From positions 930,001 to 994,000 of the forward strand of contig NZ_CP114013.1 in the NCBI RefSeq assembly GCF_028416635.1: a stretch of 64,000 nt of DNA. Direction: 5' to 3'. Source of the DNA: Baekduia alba. Its GTDB lineage: Bacteria > Actinomycetota > Thermoleophilia > Solirubrobacterales > Solirubrobacteraceae. Position numbers and translations under genes: made by a program. The notes under the pieces were generated by a model. That model was not told the DNA's origin. It worked only from the letters and a program-made list of their open reading frames with translations, and did no database searches. Of the stretch, positions 52,749 through 63,250 are shown one piece after another. Every line of letters begins with the position of its first letter. The stretch's first letter is position 1.

Positions 52749-53534
52749 ATGGACCTCGGAATCGCCGGTCGCTGCGCGCTGGTGCTCGGAGGCGGTGGCG
52801 GACTCGGCTCGGCCATCGCCACGGCCCTGGCCGACGAAGGGGCCATCGTCGCCGTGGCCGACCTGTCGCTGCCGGCCGCCGAGGCCACCGCGGCGCGGAT
52901 CGTCGAGCGCGGCGGAGCGGCCCTGCCCATCGGCTGGGACCTCGCCGACCTCGATGCGTTCCCGGCGCTGCACGCCGACGTGGCCGCTCGGCTCGGGGCC
53001 GTCGACATCTTGGTCAACAACACCGGCGGCCCGCCGCCGGGCCCGGCGGCCGGCGTGCCCGCCGAGACCTGGGAGCGGCACTTCCGCTCGATGGTGCTCG
53101 GCGTCATCGCGGTCACCGACCTCGTGCTGCCCGACATGCGCGCCCGCGGCTGGGGCCGCGTCATCACCAGCACGTCGTCGGGCGTGGTCGCGCCGATCCC
53201 GAGCCTGGCGATCTCCAACGCGCTGCGGATGGCGCTGGTCGGGTGGTCCAAGACGCTGGCAGGCGAGGTCGGCGGCGACGGCGTCACGGCCAACGTGATC
53301 CTGCCGGGCCGGATCGCGACGGCGCGCATCGAGCAGCTCGACCAGGCCCGGGCGGAGCGCGAGGCCACCACCGTCGACGCGGTGCGTGCGGCGAGCACCG
53401 GCTCCATCCCGCTCGGACGCTACGGGCGTCCGGAGGAGTACGGCGCCGCCGTCGCCTTCCTGGCCAGCGCGGCCGCGTCCTACCTCACCGGGTCGATCGT
53501 CCGCGTGGACGGCGGCCTCATCCCTTCGATCTGA
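52749..53534 (+). CDS. SDR-family protein without the Tyr-x3-Lys motif
   Basis: A 261-residue SDR-fold protein. ALVLGGGGGLGSAIATALAD is a Gly-rich cofactor loop (GGGGGLG in place of TGxxxGxG) and LVNNTGGPPPGPAAG the strand-4 region. STSSGVVAPIPSLAIS carries Ser, but where Tyr-x3-Lys is expected the sequence is SLAISNALRMALVGWSKTLA. This Ser-Asn-Ala-Leu-Arg substitution is a recognisable SDR subgroup rather than damage, since the whole protein is otherwise intact to VRVDGGLIPS. The catalytic mechanism must differ or be lost; a lyase or structural role is possible. It overlaps nothing and lies 4 bases after the aspartate-dehydrogenase-like gene. Confidence 0.85.
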   Translation: MDLGIAGRCALVLGGGGGLGSAIATALADEGAIVAVADLSLPAAEATAARIVERGGAALPIGWDLADLDAFPALHADVAARLGAVDILVNNTGGPPPGPAAGVPAETWERHFRSMVLGVIAVTDLVLPDMRARGWGRVITSTSSGVVAPIPSLAISNALRMALVGWSKTLAGEVGGDGVTANVILPGRIATARIEQLDQARAEREATTVDAVRAASTGSIPLGRYGRPEEYGAAVAFLASAAASYLTGSIVRVDGGLIPSI

Positions 53535-53554
53535 ACCCGACCAGAGAGGCACCG

Positions 53555-54241
53555 ATGACCGCCACCCAATCCACCGTCGATCGCGCCGCGATCCGCGAGC
53601 GCTTCCAGTCCGTCGACACGTCCAACGTCGCCGACGTCCTGGACGCCCTCGGGTTGCCCGACCAGGGGCTGGACAGCTCCTTCGCGCCGATCGCCGGTCA
53701 GGGGCGCCTGGCCGGCTGGGCCTTCACGATCAGCGGGCGGCTCACCCCGTACGCGTCGGACGGCGGGGACCCGCTCAAGATGGAGGCCTGCGGCGCGCTG
53801 ACGCCCGACAGCATCTCGGTGTGGTCGGGCGCCGGTGCCGGCGTGTGCTTCTTCGGCGAGCTGATCGCCCTCGGCATGCAGGAGCGCGGCTGCGTCGGCG
53901 CGCTGGTCGACGGCGGCGTCCGCGACGTGCGCTGGCTCGAGCAGCTGAGCTTCCCGGTGTTCGCCCGCTACCGCACGCCGGTGCAGTCGATCGGGCGTTG
54001 GAAGGTCGAGGCCTATGCCACGCCCGTGTCGATGCCCGGGGCGACACGGCCGGCCGTCGCGGTGGCGCCCGGCGACTTCGTCCTCGCCGACGCCGACGGC
54101 GCGATCGTCGTGCCGGCCGACGTCGTGACGACCGTCCTCGAGCGCGCGGAGGAGATGGGGCGCCGCGAGGCCGAGATCCGGGCCCAGCTGGCCGGCGGCA
54201 TGACGCTCGGCGCGGCGCTGGAGCGCTTCGGCCATGTCTAG
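53555..54241 (+). CDS. RraA-like aldolase/decarboxylase
   Basis: A 228-residue member of the RraA/HMG-aldolase fold, from ATG 53555. VDTSNVADVLDALGL opens the family pattern, LMQERGCVGALVDGGVRDVR-type sequence (LGMQERGCVGALVDGGVRDV) holds the metal-binding Arg-Asp, and VAVAPGDFVLADADGAIVVP is typical. Members are divalent-metal aldolases cleaving 4-hydroxy-4-methyl-2-oxoglutarate or decarboxylating oxaloacetate, or regulate RNase E. In a catabolic cluster the aldolase role is more likely. The next small gene overlaps its end by 8 bases. Confidence 0.86.
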   Translation: MTATQSTVDRAAIRERFQSVDTSNVADVLDALGLPDQGLDSSFAPIAGQGRLAGWAFTISGRLTPYASDGGDPLKMEACGALTPDSISVWSGAGAGVCFFGELIALGMQERGCVGALVDGGVRDVRWLEQLSFPVFARYRTPVQSIGRWKVEAYATPVSMPGATRPAVAVAPGDFVLADADGAIVVPADVVTTVLERAEEMGRREAEIRAQLAGGMTLGAALERFGHV

Positions 54242-54395
54242 CCCGACCGACGCTCGCCCGCACGAGGACGCCGGCCAAGCGCGGAGCGGCGCCGGCGACC
54301 CCGACCGCGTCGCCCAGTTGGTCGCCACGCTGACGGTCGACGACGACATGTACGAGTTCCGCCGGCTGCTGGCCGCCCTGGTGCCCCGTGGGTGA
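54234..54395 (+). CDS. 53-residue AtzG/GatC-like small protein
   Basis: A 53-residue frame, ATG 54234, overlapping the RraA-like gene by 8 bases and the amidase gene by 8 bases (GTG 54388), so it is doubly coupled. The N-terminal part (SSPTDARPHEDAGQARSG) is disordered; the C-terminal part DRVAQLVATLTVDDDMYEFR then RLLAALVPRG is one helix ending in a short beta-like tail. AtzG, the small subunit of AtzE, and GatC have the same size class and place (immediately upstream of the amidase). Similarity is by context and length, not by a motif match. Confidence 0.5.
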   Translation: MSSPTDARPHEDAGQARSGAGDPDRVAQLVATLTVDDDMYEFRRLLAALVPRG

Positions 54396-55856
54396 CGGAC
54401 CGCACTGGACCGTGGCCGAGGCCGCCCGCGCGATCCGCACGCGGGAGGTCGCCTGCGTCGAGTTGACCGGCGAGCTGCTGGACCGCGCGCGCGTCGCCGA
54501 CGAGCAACTGCACTGCTTCGTCGGCATCGACGGGCGCCGGGCCATGGCCGTGGCGGGCGAGCTCGATCAGGCCCTGGCCGCGGGTGCGCCCAGCGGGTCG
54601 CTGACCGGCGTCCCCTATGCCTACAAGGACATCTTCGTCCGCGACGGCGTGGCTCCCTCTCAGGGCTCGCGCACGCTGCGGCTGCCGTTCCGCGGCCGGG
54701 ACGCGACGCTGCTGCAGCGCCTCGACCGGGCGGGCGCCGTGCCCCTCGGCCGCCTGAACCTCGACCAGTTCGGCTACGCCGCCACGGGTGCGAACCCCGA
54801 CTTCGGCGACACGCGCAACCCATGGGACCCGTCGTGCGTGGCGGGCGGATCCTCCAGCGGCGCCGCCGCTGCCGTCGCGGCGGGCGTGCTGCCGTTCGCC
54901 ATCGGGTCGGACACCGGCGGCTCGGTGCGGATCCCGGCGGCGTTCTGCGGGATCGTCGGGCTCAAGCCCACCTACGGGCGCGTGCCCAAGCGCGGCGCGG
55001 CGGCGATGTGCTTCTCCCAGGACACGCCGGGCGTCCTGGCACGCTCGGTGCTCGACGCGGCCATCGTGCTCGACGCGATCGCCGGCCACGACCCGCTGGA
55101 CGCCTCGTCGGTCGACGCGCCTGTCGCCGATCACGCGAGCGCGGCGAGCCCCGACCCAAGCGTCCGAGGCCTCCGCGTGGGGGTCGACCGCGCCTACAAC
55201 GAGGCGGTCGCGGACGCCGAGGTGCTCGACGCGCTGAACGCGGCGCTCGGGGTCCTCGAGGGCGCCGGCGCCGAGGTCGTCGACGTGGACCTCTCGGCGC
55301 TGCCCGACTACGACCTCGTCGCGACGCTCCTGACCAGTGCCGAGGTCTCCGCGGTCCACGCCCAGACGTTCTCCGCGCGCCCCGAGGCCTACGCGCCGGC
55401 GACCCGGGCCCGGCTGGGCACCGCGCGCTCTGCGACCGGCATGGACCACGTCAACGCGCTGCGGCTGCAGGGTCGCGCGCTCTCCGCCTTCGTCGACGGC
55501 GTGCTGTCGCGGGTCGAGCTGATCGCCATGCCGGCGACGCCGACCGCGGCGCCGACGCTGGTCGACGCGCTGGATCGCGCCGGTGACGACGGCGTCTCCG
55601 CGTCGATCCGCGCGTTGACGCTCAACCGAGCGTTCAACCTGCTGGGTCTGCCGGCGATGTCCGTGCCGATGGGCTTCGACGCCGCCGGGCTGCCGCTGGG
55701 GCTGCAGCTGGTCGCCGGACCCTGGCGGGAGGCGCGGCTCCTGCGGTGCGGCGCGGCGTTCCAGGCCAACAGCGGGTGGCACTTGGAAGCCCCGCGGGAC
55801 TGGCGGTGGGTCGTCGGTCAACCATCTGGATCACTCGAGGACAAGGAGCGAAGCAG

Positions 55857-55860
<4 letters not shown>
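54388..55860 (+). CDS. Amidase (amidase signature family, AtzE/GatA-like)
   Basis: A 490-residue amidase-signature enzyme starting at GTG 54388. Lys80 (VPYAYKDIF), cis-Ser in VAGGSSSGAAAAVAAG near 155 and nucleophile Ser179 in GSDTGGSVRIPAA form the triad. GLKPTYGRVPKRGA and QDTPGVLARSVLDAA are typical. It hydrolyses a linear amide, probably the product of the PuuE-like ring opening. Its upstream 53-residue partner is placed like GatC or AtzG for GatA or AtzE. The ABC ATPase GTG overlaps its stop. Confidence 0.9.
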
Positions 55861-57406
<1,546 letters not shown>

Positions 57407-57410
<4 letters not shown>

Positions 57411-58420
57411 GCGATCGCGCCACGAGCGGACGCTGGTCCGACCTCGCGCCGACCGCGGCGCTGCTCGCCGTCCTCGTCGTCGGCCTCGCGCTGTTCGCGC
57501 CGGGCTTCCTGACGAGCGGCAACGTGGCCAACCTCGGCCGCAACGCGTCGATCCTCGGGCTCGCCGCCTGCGGGCAGGCCGTCGTGATCATCACGCGGGG
57601 CCTGGACCTGTCGTCGGGCTCGGTGGTCGCGTTGATGAGCGTCGTCGTGATCAAGGAGCTGGACCACGGCCCGACCGTCGCGTTCGCGCTCGCCATCCTC
57701 GTGGCGCTGGCGGTCGGCGTGGTCAACGGCGTGCTCATCGGCTTGCTGAGCGTCCCCGCGTTCCTGGTGACGCTCGGGATGCTCACCGGCCTGCACGGCC
57801 TCGCGTCCTACATCGTCGGCGGCGTGTCGGTCCAGGCGCCCACCGGGGTCGACGTCACCTGGGCCAGCAATGCGCAGGTCGGCTTCGTGCCCGTCCCGGT
57901 GGTCCTGGCGCTCGCCGGGCTGGCGCTGCTGTCGCTGCTGCTGCGCCGCACGACGGCCGGGCGCTGCTGGTACCTGATCGGCGCCAATCCCGAGGCGGGG
58001 CGCCAGGCCGGGCTGCGGGTCGGGCGGCTGATCCTGATGGCCTACGTCGTGGCGGCCGGCTTCGTCGCGGTGGCGGGCGTGATCCTCGCCGCGCGCGTGC
58101 AGTCCGGCCAGCCGAACCTCCAGCCGACGCTGCCCTTCGAGGCGATCGCCGCGTGCGCGATCGGCGGCCTCTCGATGAGCGGCGGCGCGGGCCGGGTCGC
58201 GGGCGTGCTGACCGGCGTGCTGATCGTGTCGGTGACCGAGAACGGCCTGGTGCTGCTCAACGTGTCCGACGACGCGCAGACGATCGTCGTCGGCGTGGTG
58301 ACGGTGGCGTCGGTGATCCTCGCCGGTCGCGGGCTCCCGTTGGGTCGGCTGCGGCTGCGGCGGGCGCGTCCGGCGCCGGCCGGGTCCTTCGCGGGCACGG
58401 AGCGGGGGTTGGCGTCATGA
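57407..58420 (+). CDS. Ribose-type ABC transporter permease 1
   Basis: A 337-residue RbsC-type permease with about nine membrane segments. VVIITRGLDLSSGSVVALMS is the family hallmark (GLDLSSGS), and YLIGANPEAGRQAGLRVGR the coupling region. Its ATG overlaps the ATPase stop, and its own stop overlaps the next permease (ATGA). The paired permeases suggest a heterodimeric channel. Confidence 0.92.
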
Positions 58421-59403
58421 CCGTCCCGAACGCCCTGCGCGAGCGGACGGCGCCGATCATGCGCAACGCGCTCGCGCCCCTGTGCCTGGCCGCTTCTCTG
58501 ATCACGTTCTTCAACCTGGCGCCGGGCGAGCTGGAGCCGACGAACTTCAAGAACGTCCTGGCGCAGTGCTCGCCGCTGGCCATCGTCGCCGTCGGGCAGA
58601 TGGTCGTGCTCGTCACGCGCGGCTTCGACATCTCCGTCGGCTCGGTCACGGCGCTGTCGGCGGTCGCCGGCGCGCTGGCGATCCGCGCCTTCGGCGCCGC
58701 CGGCATCGTCGCCGCTCCGCTGGCCGGCTTGGCCTGCGGGCTCGTCAACGGCGGCCTGATCGGTCGTCTGGGCGTGCAGCCGGTTATCGCGACGCTCGGC
58801 ATGCTGTCGGTCGCGCGTGGCCTCGCGCTGCTGATCAGCGGCGATCGCGCGGTCATCCTGCACGACGGCAACCCGCTGTCGGGGCTGGGCTACGACGAGG
58901 TGCTCGGCGTTCCGGCCGCGTTCGTCCTGGCGCTGGCGTTCGCGGCGCTGCTGGCCGGCTTCCTGCGACGGGCGGCGGCGGGGCGCCGCGTCTACATGCT
59001 GGGCAGCAACCCGGCGGGCGCCGAGATGGTCGGCGTCTCGCGGCGCGTGACGCTGGCTTGGGCGTACGGGATCGCGGGCCTGTCGGCGGGCGTGGCGGCC
59101 ACGATCCTGGTCGGCCGCGCGGGAGGCGGCCTGCCGACCGATGGGCAGGGGCTCGAGCTGCAAGCCATCGCCGCTGCGGTCATCGGTGGAGTGAGCCTCG
59201 CAGGAGGGATGGGTCGACCATGGCTGGTGCTCGTCGGCGCCTTGTTCATCGAGTCGTTGAACAACGGCCTGACGCTCGCCGGCTACTCGCAGTTCCTACA
59301 AGAGATCATCCTGGGCGCGGTGATCTTGCTCGCGGGTCTGGCCGACCACCTGATCCGCCGGGCCGCTGCGTCCCAACGCCTCAAGGAGGCCATCGATGCA
59401 TAG
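58417..59403 (+). CDS. Ribose-type ABC transporter permease 2
   Basis: A 328-residue RbsC-type permease. VVLVTRGFDISVGSVTALSA is the hallmark and MLGSNPAGAEMVGVSRRVTL the coupling region. It differs clearly from permease 1, so the importer likely uses two unlike permease subunits, as in the LsrC/LsrD and related systems. The binding-protein ATG overlaps its end by 8 bases. Confidence 0.92.
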   Translation: MTVPNALRERTAPIMRNALAPLCLAASLITFFNLAPGELEPTNFKNVLAQCSPLAIVAVGQMVVLVTRGFDISVGSVTALSAVAGALAIRAFGAAGIVAAPLAGLACGLVNGGLIGRLGVQPVIATLGMLSVARGLALLISGDRAVILHDGNPLSGLGYDEVLGVPAAFVLALAFAALLAGFLRRAAAGRRVYMLGSNPAGAEMVGVSRRVTLAWAYGIAGLSAGVAATILVGRAGGGLPTDGQGLELQAIAAAVIGGVSLAGGMGRPWLVLVGALFIESLNNGLTLAGYSQFLQEIILGAVILLAGLADHLIRRAAASQRLKEAIDA

Positions 59404-60376
59404 GTTCACCACGATTGCGATCGTCGCGACGCTCGGCGTCGCGACGACCGCGGCGACCGGCTGTGGAGCGAAGAGCAGCTCGACGAGCGGCGGCAAGGCG
59501 CAGACCACGATCGGGTTCTCGATGCCCGACAGCTCGGAGTCGTTCTGGGTGTCGTTGCTCTACGGCGCCCAGCAGGAGGCGCGACGCCAGGGTGTCAAGC
59601 TCGTGGCCGTAAGCGCCGGGGGCGACACGAACGCCAACCAGCAGATCTCGCAGATCCAGGACCTCGTGCACCGCGACGTCAAGGCGCTGCTGGTGGGCGC
59701 CACCGACGCCGATGCGATCTCGGCGGTGGTCGACCAAGCCGCCGCGCAGATCCCGGTGATCGGCACGTCCAGCGCACCCAACTCGACCAAGTTGACGTCC
59801 TCGGTGTTCACCGACAACCCGGCCATGGGCAAGATCGAGGCCCAGTGCCTCGGGCGGGCGCTCGGCGGCAAGGGGCAGGTCGCGATGCTCACCGGTCCGG
59901 CGGGCCAGGTCTGGGCGACCGCCCGCGCGAAGGGCTTCACCGACACGTTGAAGAGCGAGTACCCCAACATGAAGGTGGTCGCGACCTCCCGCCTGGCCGA
60001 CAACACCAACGCGGCGCTGAAGGTCACGGGGGACTGGCTGCAGCGCTTCCCCGACCTCGCGGGCGTCTACAGCGTCACCGACGACACCGGCGCCGGGGCG
60101 GTCGCGGCGATCAAGGCCGCGCACCGCGACGTGAAGGTCGCGACGTCCAACTACAGCCAGACCGCGCAGCAGCTGCTCGACCAGGGGGCGTTCGTCTGCA
60201 CTGCGGCCCAGCGGATCGTCACCCAGGGGGCCGCGGCGGTCCGCCAGGCGATGGCAGCGATCGGCAAGCGCCCGGTGACCAAGACGGTGTACACCCCGGT
60301 CACCGAGGTCGACAAGGCCAACCTGCAGGACGTCGACCTCTCGACCGTCCGCGCGCCGGACGGCTTCAAGCCCTGA
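59396..60376 (+). CDS. Ribose-type ABC transporter substrate-binding lipoprotein
   Basis: A 326-residue periplasmic-binding-protein type 1 lipoprotein from ATG 59396 (ribosome site aaggagg). The signal MHRFTTIAIVATLGVATTAA ends with a lipobox at Gly-Cys near residue 23. TTIGFSMPDSSESFWVSLLY, VKALLVGATDADAISAVVDQ and FPDLAGVYSVTDDTGAGAVA are the family's ligand-binding strands. It delivers the substrate to the two-permease importer. It is the last intact gene of element 2's operon, and a 13-bp hairpin follows. Confidence 0.9.
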   Translation: MHRFTTIAIVATLGVATTAATGCGAKSSSTSGGKAQTTIGFSMPDSSESFWVSLLYGAQQEARRQGVKLVAVSAGGDTNANQQISQIQDLVHRDVKALLVGATDADAISAVVDQAAAQIPVIGTSSAPNSTKLTSSVFTDNPAMGKIEAQCLGRALGGKGQVAMLTGPAGQVWATARAKGFTDTLKSEYPNMKVVATSRLADNTNAALKVTGDWLQRFPDLAGVYSVTDDTGAGAVAAIKAAHRDVKVATSNYSQTAQQLLDQGAFVCTAAQRIVTQGAAAVRQAMAAIGKRPVTKTVYTPVTEVDKANLQDVDLSTVRAPDGFKP

Positions 60377-60385
60377 GCGCCGCGC

Positions 60386-60419
60386 GTCGTGCGGACCGCT
60401 CGCGGGCGGTCCGCACGAC
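60386..60419 (+). terminator. Terminator hairpin after the second ABC operon
   Basis: A perfect 13-bp stem (GTCGTGCGGACCG, 60386-60398, with 60407-60419) and an 8-base loop, 9 bases after the binding-protein stop. No T-run. Ends the cluster from 49986. Confidence 0.7.
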
Positions 60420-60694
60420 CACGCTCGACCGGGGAGCGGCGCTCAGCACGCCCTCCGATCCCACGCGCACACCACGTACCTTCGCCGACACCTATGACTT
60501 CTCGGGGTGCCGCGGCCGGCCTTGGCACCCTTGGGGTCGAACCGGCACCGCGTCGATCGTCCGCTGCGACGACGGTGCCCGCGCGTGCGTGGTGATGTCG
60601 GGTGACGTCTACCCCGCGAAGGCAAACGCCGATGGATTCCTGGCCCGTATCCGGCGACCGGCGACCGGCGACCGGCTAGCGAAAGGCAACGGAG
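60420..60694 (+). other. Intergenic debris with 7-bp tandem repeat
   Basis: About 275 bases. A forward frame reads TFADTYDFSGCRGRPWHPWG and VRCDDGARACVVMSGDVYPA, protein-like but with no start, stop context or family that I recognise, so it is probably a decayed coding remnant. Around 60652 a 7-base unit cggcgac is repeated three times in tandem. Confidence 0.4.
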
Positions 60695-61036
60695 ATGTAC
60701 GACGACCCAGACGCTGGATCGGACCGCGACGCGCTGGCGCAGAGCGCGGTCGGTCTCGCGCACGCGATACGAACCGGCCAGGCGACGGCTCGAGCGGCCC
60801 TCGAGGCGTGCATCACACGTATCGAAGCAGCGGATGCCACAGTCAACGCGGTGGTGCTCAGACGCTTCGACCAGGCCAGGCAGGAAGCCGACCAGGCCGA
60901 CAAGCGTCTCGCCGAAGGCCAGCCGACCGGGCTGCTGCACGGTGTGCCTATCACGGTCAAGGACCAGTTCAACGTCGCAGGTCTGCCAACGACGCTTGGG
61001 CTGGCCTCACGCCGGAGCGACGTCGAACCCGCCGAC
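60695..61036 (+). pseudogene. N-terminal fragment of an amidase
   Basis: ATG 60695 starts ALAQSAVGLAHAIRTGQATA-type sequence: RTGQATARAALEACITRIEA, DATVNAVVLRRFDQARQEAD and LLHGVPITVKDQFNVAGLPT, which is the first 110 residues of an amidase-signature enzyme, with the catalytic Lys (ITVKDQ) present. At about 61036 the coding sequence ends at a junction: the next bases are in another frame and belong to a TetR C-terminal domain. Both catalytic serines are lost. Confidence 0.75.
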
Positions 61037-61475
61037 GGCCACCGACCCGGTCAAGCGGCTCCTGGCGGTCGCCGGGACCTACCGGGACTGGGCGGTCGAG
61101 CACCCGGCGGAGTTCCAGCTTGTCTACGGCGCCCCAATCCCGGGCTACTCGCCCCCCGAAGGCGGCGCGGCTGCCGCCGAGGCCCACCGCGCCTGCGCCG
61201 TGCTCATCGACGTGGTGGCGGACGCGGCGCCGCGGCCCTCGACGGAGCGCGCCCGTTGGGCGGACTTCGAGCCGGCCTTCGCCGCCGCCGCCCGTGCCGA
61301 CCATCCCGGCCTGACGCCGCAAGTTCTCGCGCTGGCGCTGCGCTTCTGGGGCCGGATGCACGGCCTCGTGGCGCTCGATGTCTACGGCCACCTGCCGCCG
61401 CAGCTGCGGGAGCGCGACAAGCACTTCCGCGACGAGATGCGCGAGCTGGGCGTCACGCTCGCGCCTGGCGATTGA
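61035..61475 (+). pseudogene. C-terminal fragment of a TetR-family regulator (WHG domain)
   Basis: From 61035 the frame reads DPVKRLLAVAGTYRDWAVEH, EFQLVYGAPIPGYSPPEGGA and ALRFWGRMHGLVALDVYGH, ending LAPGD. This is the WHG/TetR_C_13 ligand domain of an actinobacterial TetR regulator (WGRMHG is its signature). The DNA-binding half is missing, replaced by the amidase fragment immediately upstream. A rearrangement joined the two halves. Confidence 0.75.
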
Positions 61476-61671
61476 CACCCGCCACTCCGACGCCATGCGC
61501 ACGAACGTGCGTATTACGCGTATGAGGATTCGGCACCCGAGCCATCGGCGAACGGGTTCCTCGAGGACGACCACGGTGATGAAGCTCACGCGGCTCCTCG
61601 CGTGGGCGGCCGCGACGGAGAAGCGGTGGCTGTCGGACTTCTTCGCCCCCGAGCCGGTCGACCTCGCCGCC

Positions 61672-61848
61672 TTAGCCGACCTGGGCACCGGGCTGCGCGA
61701 GCGCGACGGCGCGCGCGTCGCGCTGATCGAGTCGGATGGCTCGCCGGCCCGCCGGGTGCGCCCAATCGGCGTAGTCACCGTCCTTGGTTCCCGGCTCGGC
61801 GAACGGCGTCATCCCGACCCCAGCGAAGCTGCACTGCTGCGAGGGCAT
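61672..61848 (-). pseudogene. N-terminal fragment of a thiolase/lipid-transfer protein
   Basis: From ATG 61848 the minus strand reads MPSQQCSFAGVGMTPFAEPG followed by TKDGDYADWAHPAGRRAI, resembling the N-terminal strand of thiolase-like lipid-transfer proteins (VAGVGMTRF-type start). It then degenerates into Arg/Ala-rich sequence and ends at 61672 after about 58 residues. The remaining 300-plus residues are absent. Short match; tentative. Confidence 0.4.
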
Positions 61849-62223
61849 GACGAACGGGCGATGACGAGACGGCGCGCGCCCGGCTCTCGTCCTAACGCGA
61901 GCACGTAGATCTAGAGGCTGGTCGAGGAGACCGGGCCCGGTCGCGGTCGTGACCGACCTCGCCGCGAGGCCGGCCGGATCGTCGATCTGGGCCGATCTGG
62001 TCAAGCCCGATGCCCGCGAGGCCGACCTGCAAATGTTCTACTTCGACTTTCTCAAGGGCGGCCTCCTCGGCGACATCACATGAGACGCCGCGCGTAGCCG
62101 GGGGCCGCGCTGACCGCTGCTTCGCCTATGGCGCGCTCGGCCTCCTCATCATCGTGGACAGGCGTGAGCGCGATGTATCGATAGTCCGGTGCCGCGTTAC
62201 CCTGCCCGCATGACCCGAGTTTC
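61849..62223. other. Gene debris, no intact feature
   Basis: A forward frame near 61950-62083 reads DLAARPAGSSIWADLVKPDA and LQMFYFDFLKGGLLGDIT before a stop at 62083; it looks protein-like but I cannot place it. Nothing else is supported. Part of the decayed right end of element 2. Confidence 0.35.
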
Positions 62224-62357
62224 GGCCAACGTTTCGGCCAAAGCAGGGGGTTTGCTGTTCTCGGTCGCGGAGCCCCGAACGACGGAAGGCCCCGGTTTGC
62301 GGGGCCTTCCAGGATGGGCGCGGCGGGTTTCGAACCTGCGACCTCTCGCGTGTGAAG
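62224..62357 (-). repeat. tRNA-Val(CAC) 3'-half repeat, copy 3, with flank block
   Basis: Bases 62313-62357 are the third identical copy of the 45-bp tRNA-derived block. It lacks the five extra bases shared by copies 1 and 2 (here ggacg follows). A perfect 11-bp hairpin (62284-62294 with 62300-62310) precedes it, and the 26-bp block seen before copy 2 recurs at 62224-62249, at the same distance (89 versus 88 bases). As with the others there is no tRNA 5' half. Confidence 0.78.
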
Positions 62358-62800
62358 GACGAGGACGATCAGGGCGAAACGCCCGGGAACGCTGAAGAAC
62401 ACGGGGGATAGGGGCTGGGCGCCCTCGTTGGATGCTGCCGAATCGTGGGCGATATCGGCGGATACGGGCACCGAGCCCGGCCCAGTGCCCGTTGCGCCAT
62501 GACTTACATCTATCGCCCGCGCTCCTTCCTACGCTTGCTTCCGGGGCTCTGCTGAGGGGCGCGTGGCGACTGAGATCCGGACGGCGGCGGGCGGGATCAT
62601 CATCGCGGTCGTCTCGTACGGGGTGCCCAACGGCGAGTAGTCTGCCGGTCCGGCTAGGACGGTCGTCCGCTGGACGTCAACTTATCCGTGTACAGGGCCG
62701 ATCCTGTTCAGATAGAATGACACTCACGCGATGGAGCCCATAGTCCGGCCGTCCGCAGTACCCAAGGCCTCGCAGGACGACGAAGCCGCAGGATGACGTT
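62358..62800. other. Gene-poor left end of a third element
   Basis: About 440 bases without a convincing gene. A 26-codon frame from GTG 62564 (VATEIRTAAGGIIIAVVSYG) ends at 62638 and is probably a remnant. Near 62706 the sequence tgttcagatagaat could be a promoter for the following genes. No integrase frame is visible here. Confidence 0.4.
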
Positions 62801-63250
62801 ATGAGCACCACCGAACTCGCGAGCCCGCCACGGCCAACTGAGGAGACCCCGGAGCACGGGGTCATCTCTATCGGCGACGTGACCCTGTCGCAGGTCGTCC
62901 ACTGGATGGAGCACGATCTGTTCGTGTTCCGGTCGACGGAGTTCGATGTGATCGCCGCCGACGAAGACCTTCAGACGGCAATCCGGGCGTTCGTCGAGAG
63001 CGCACAGGACTACGCGCGCATGGTGGGCGATCTCGGCGCCGACGAGCTCACACAGGATGAGGCAGAAACCGCCTTGCTGATCTACCGCCGGCTCAACGAC
63101 GCCTACCAGGGCATCGCGGCTGACCTGCGCGCAAGATTGGCACATCGCGTACGAATCGTTAGCATTCTGCGCAAGCGCGGCCACGACGCGCCCCGCTCGT
63201 GGTACCGCAAGTCCTCACTGCCGACCTCATCGCCGCAGCCACACGGCTAG
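62801..63250 (+). CDS. Hypothetical protein, 149 residues
   Basis: ATG 62801 gives a soluble protein with an acidic helical middle (SQVVHWMEHDLFVFRSTEFD, AAIRAFVESAQDYARMVGDL-like, DEAETALLIYRRLNDAYQGI) and a basic C-terminal end (ARLAHRVRIVSILRKRGHDA). It is AT-richer than typical genes here. I do not recognise a family. It overlaps the next gene by 52 bases, an arrangement common for toxin-antitoxin or other paired accessory proteins, but neither has a known toxin motif. Confidence 0.65.
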   Translation: MSTTELASPPRPTEETPEHGVISIGDVTLSQVVHWMEHDLFVFRSTEFDVIAADEDLQTAIRAFVESAQDYARMVGDLGADELTQDEAETALLIYRRLNDAYQGIAADLRARLAHRVRIVSILRKRGHDAPRSWYRKSSLPTSSPQPHG

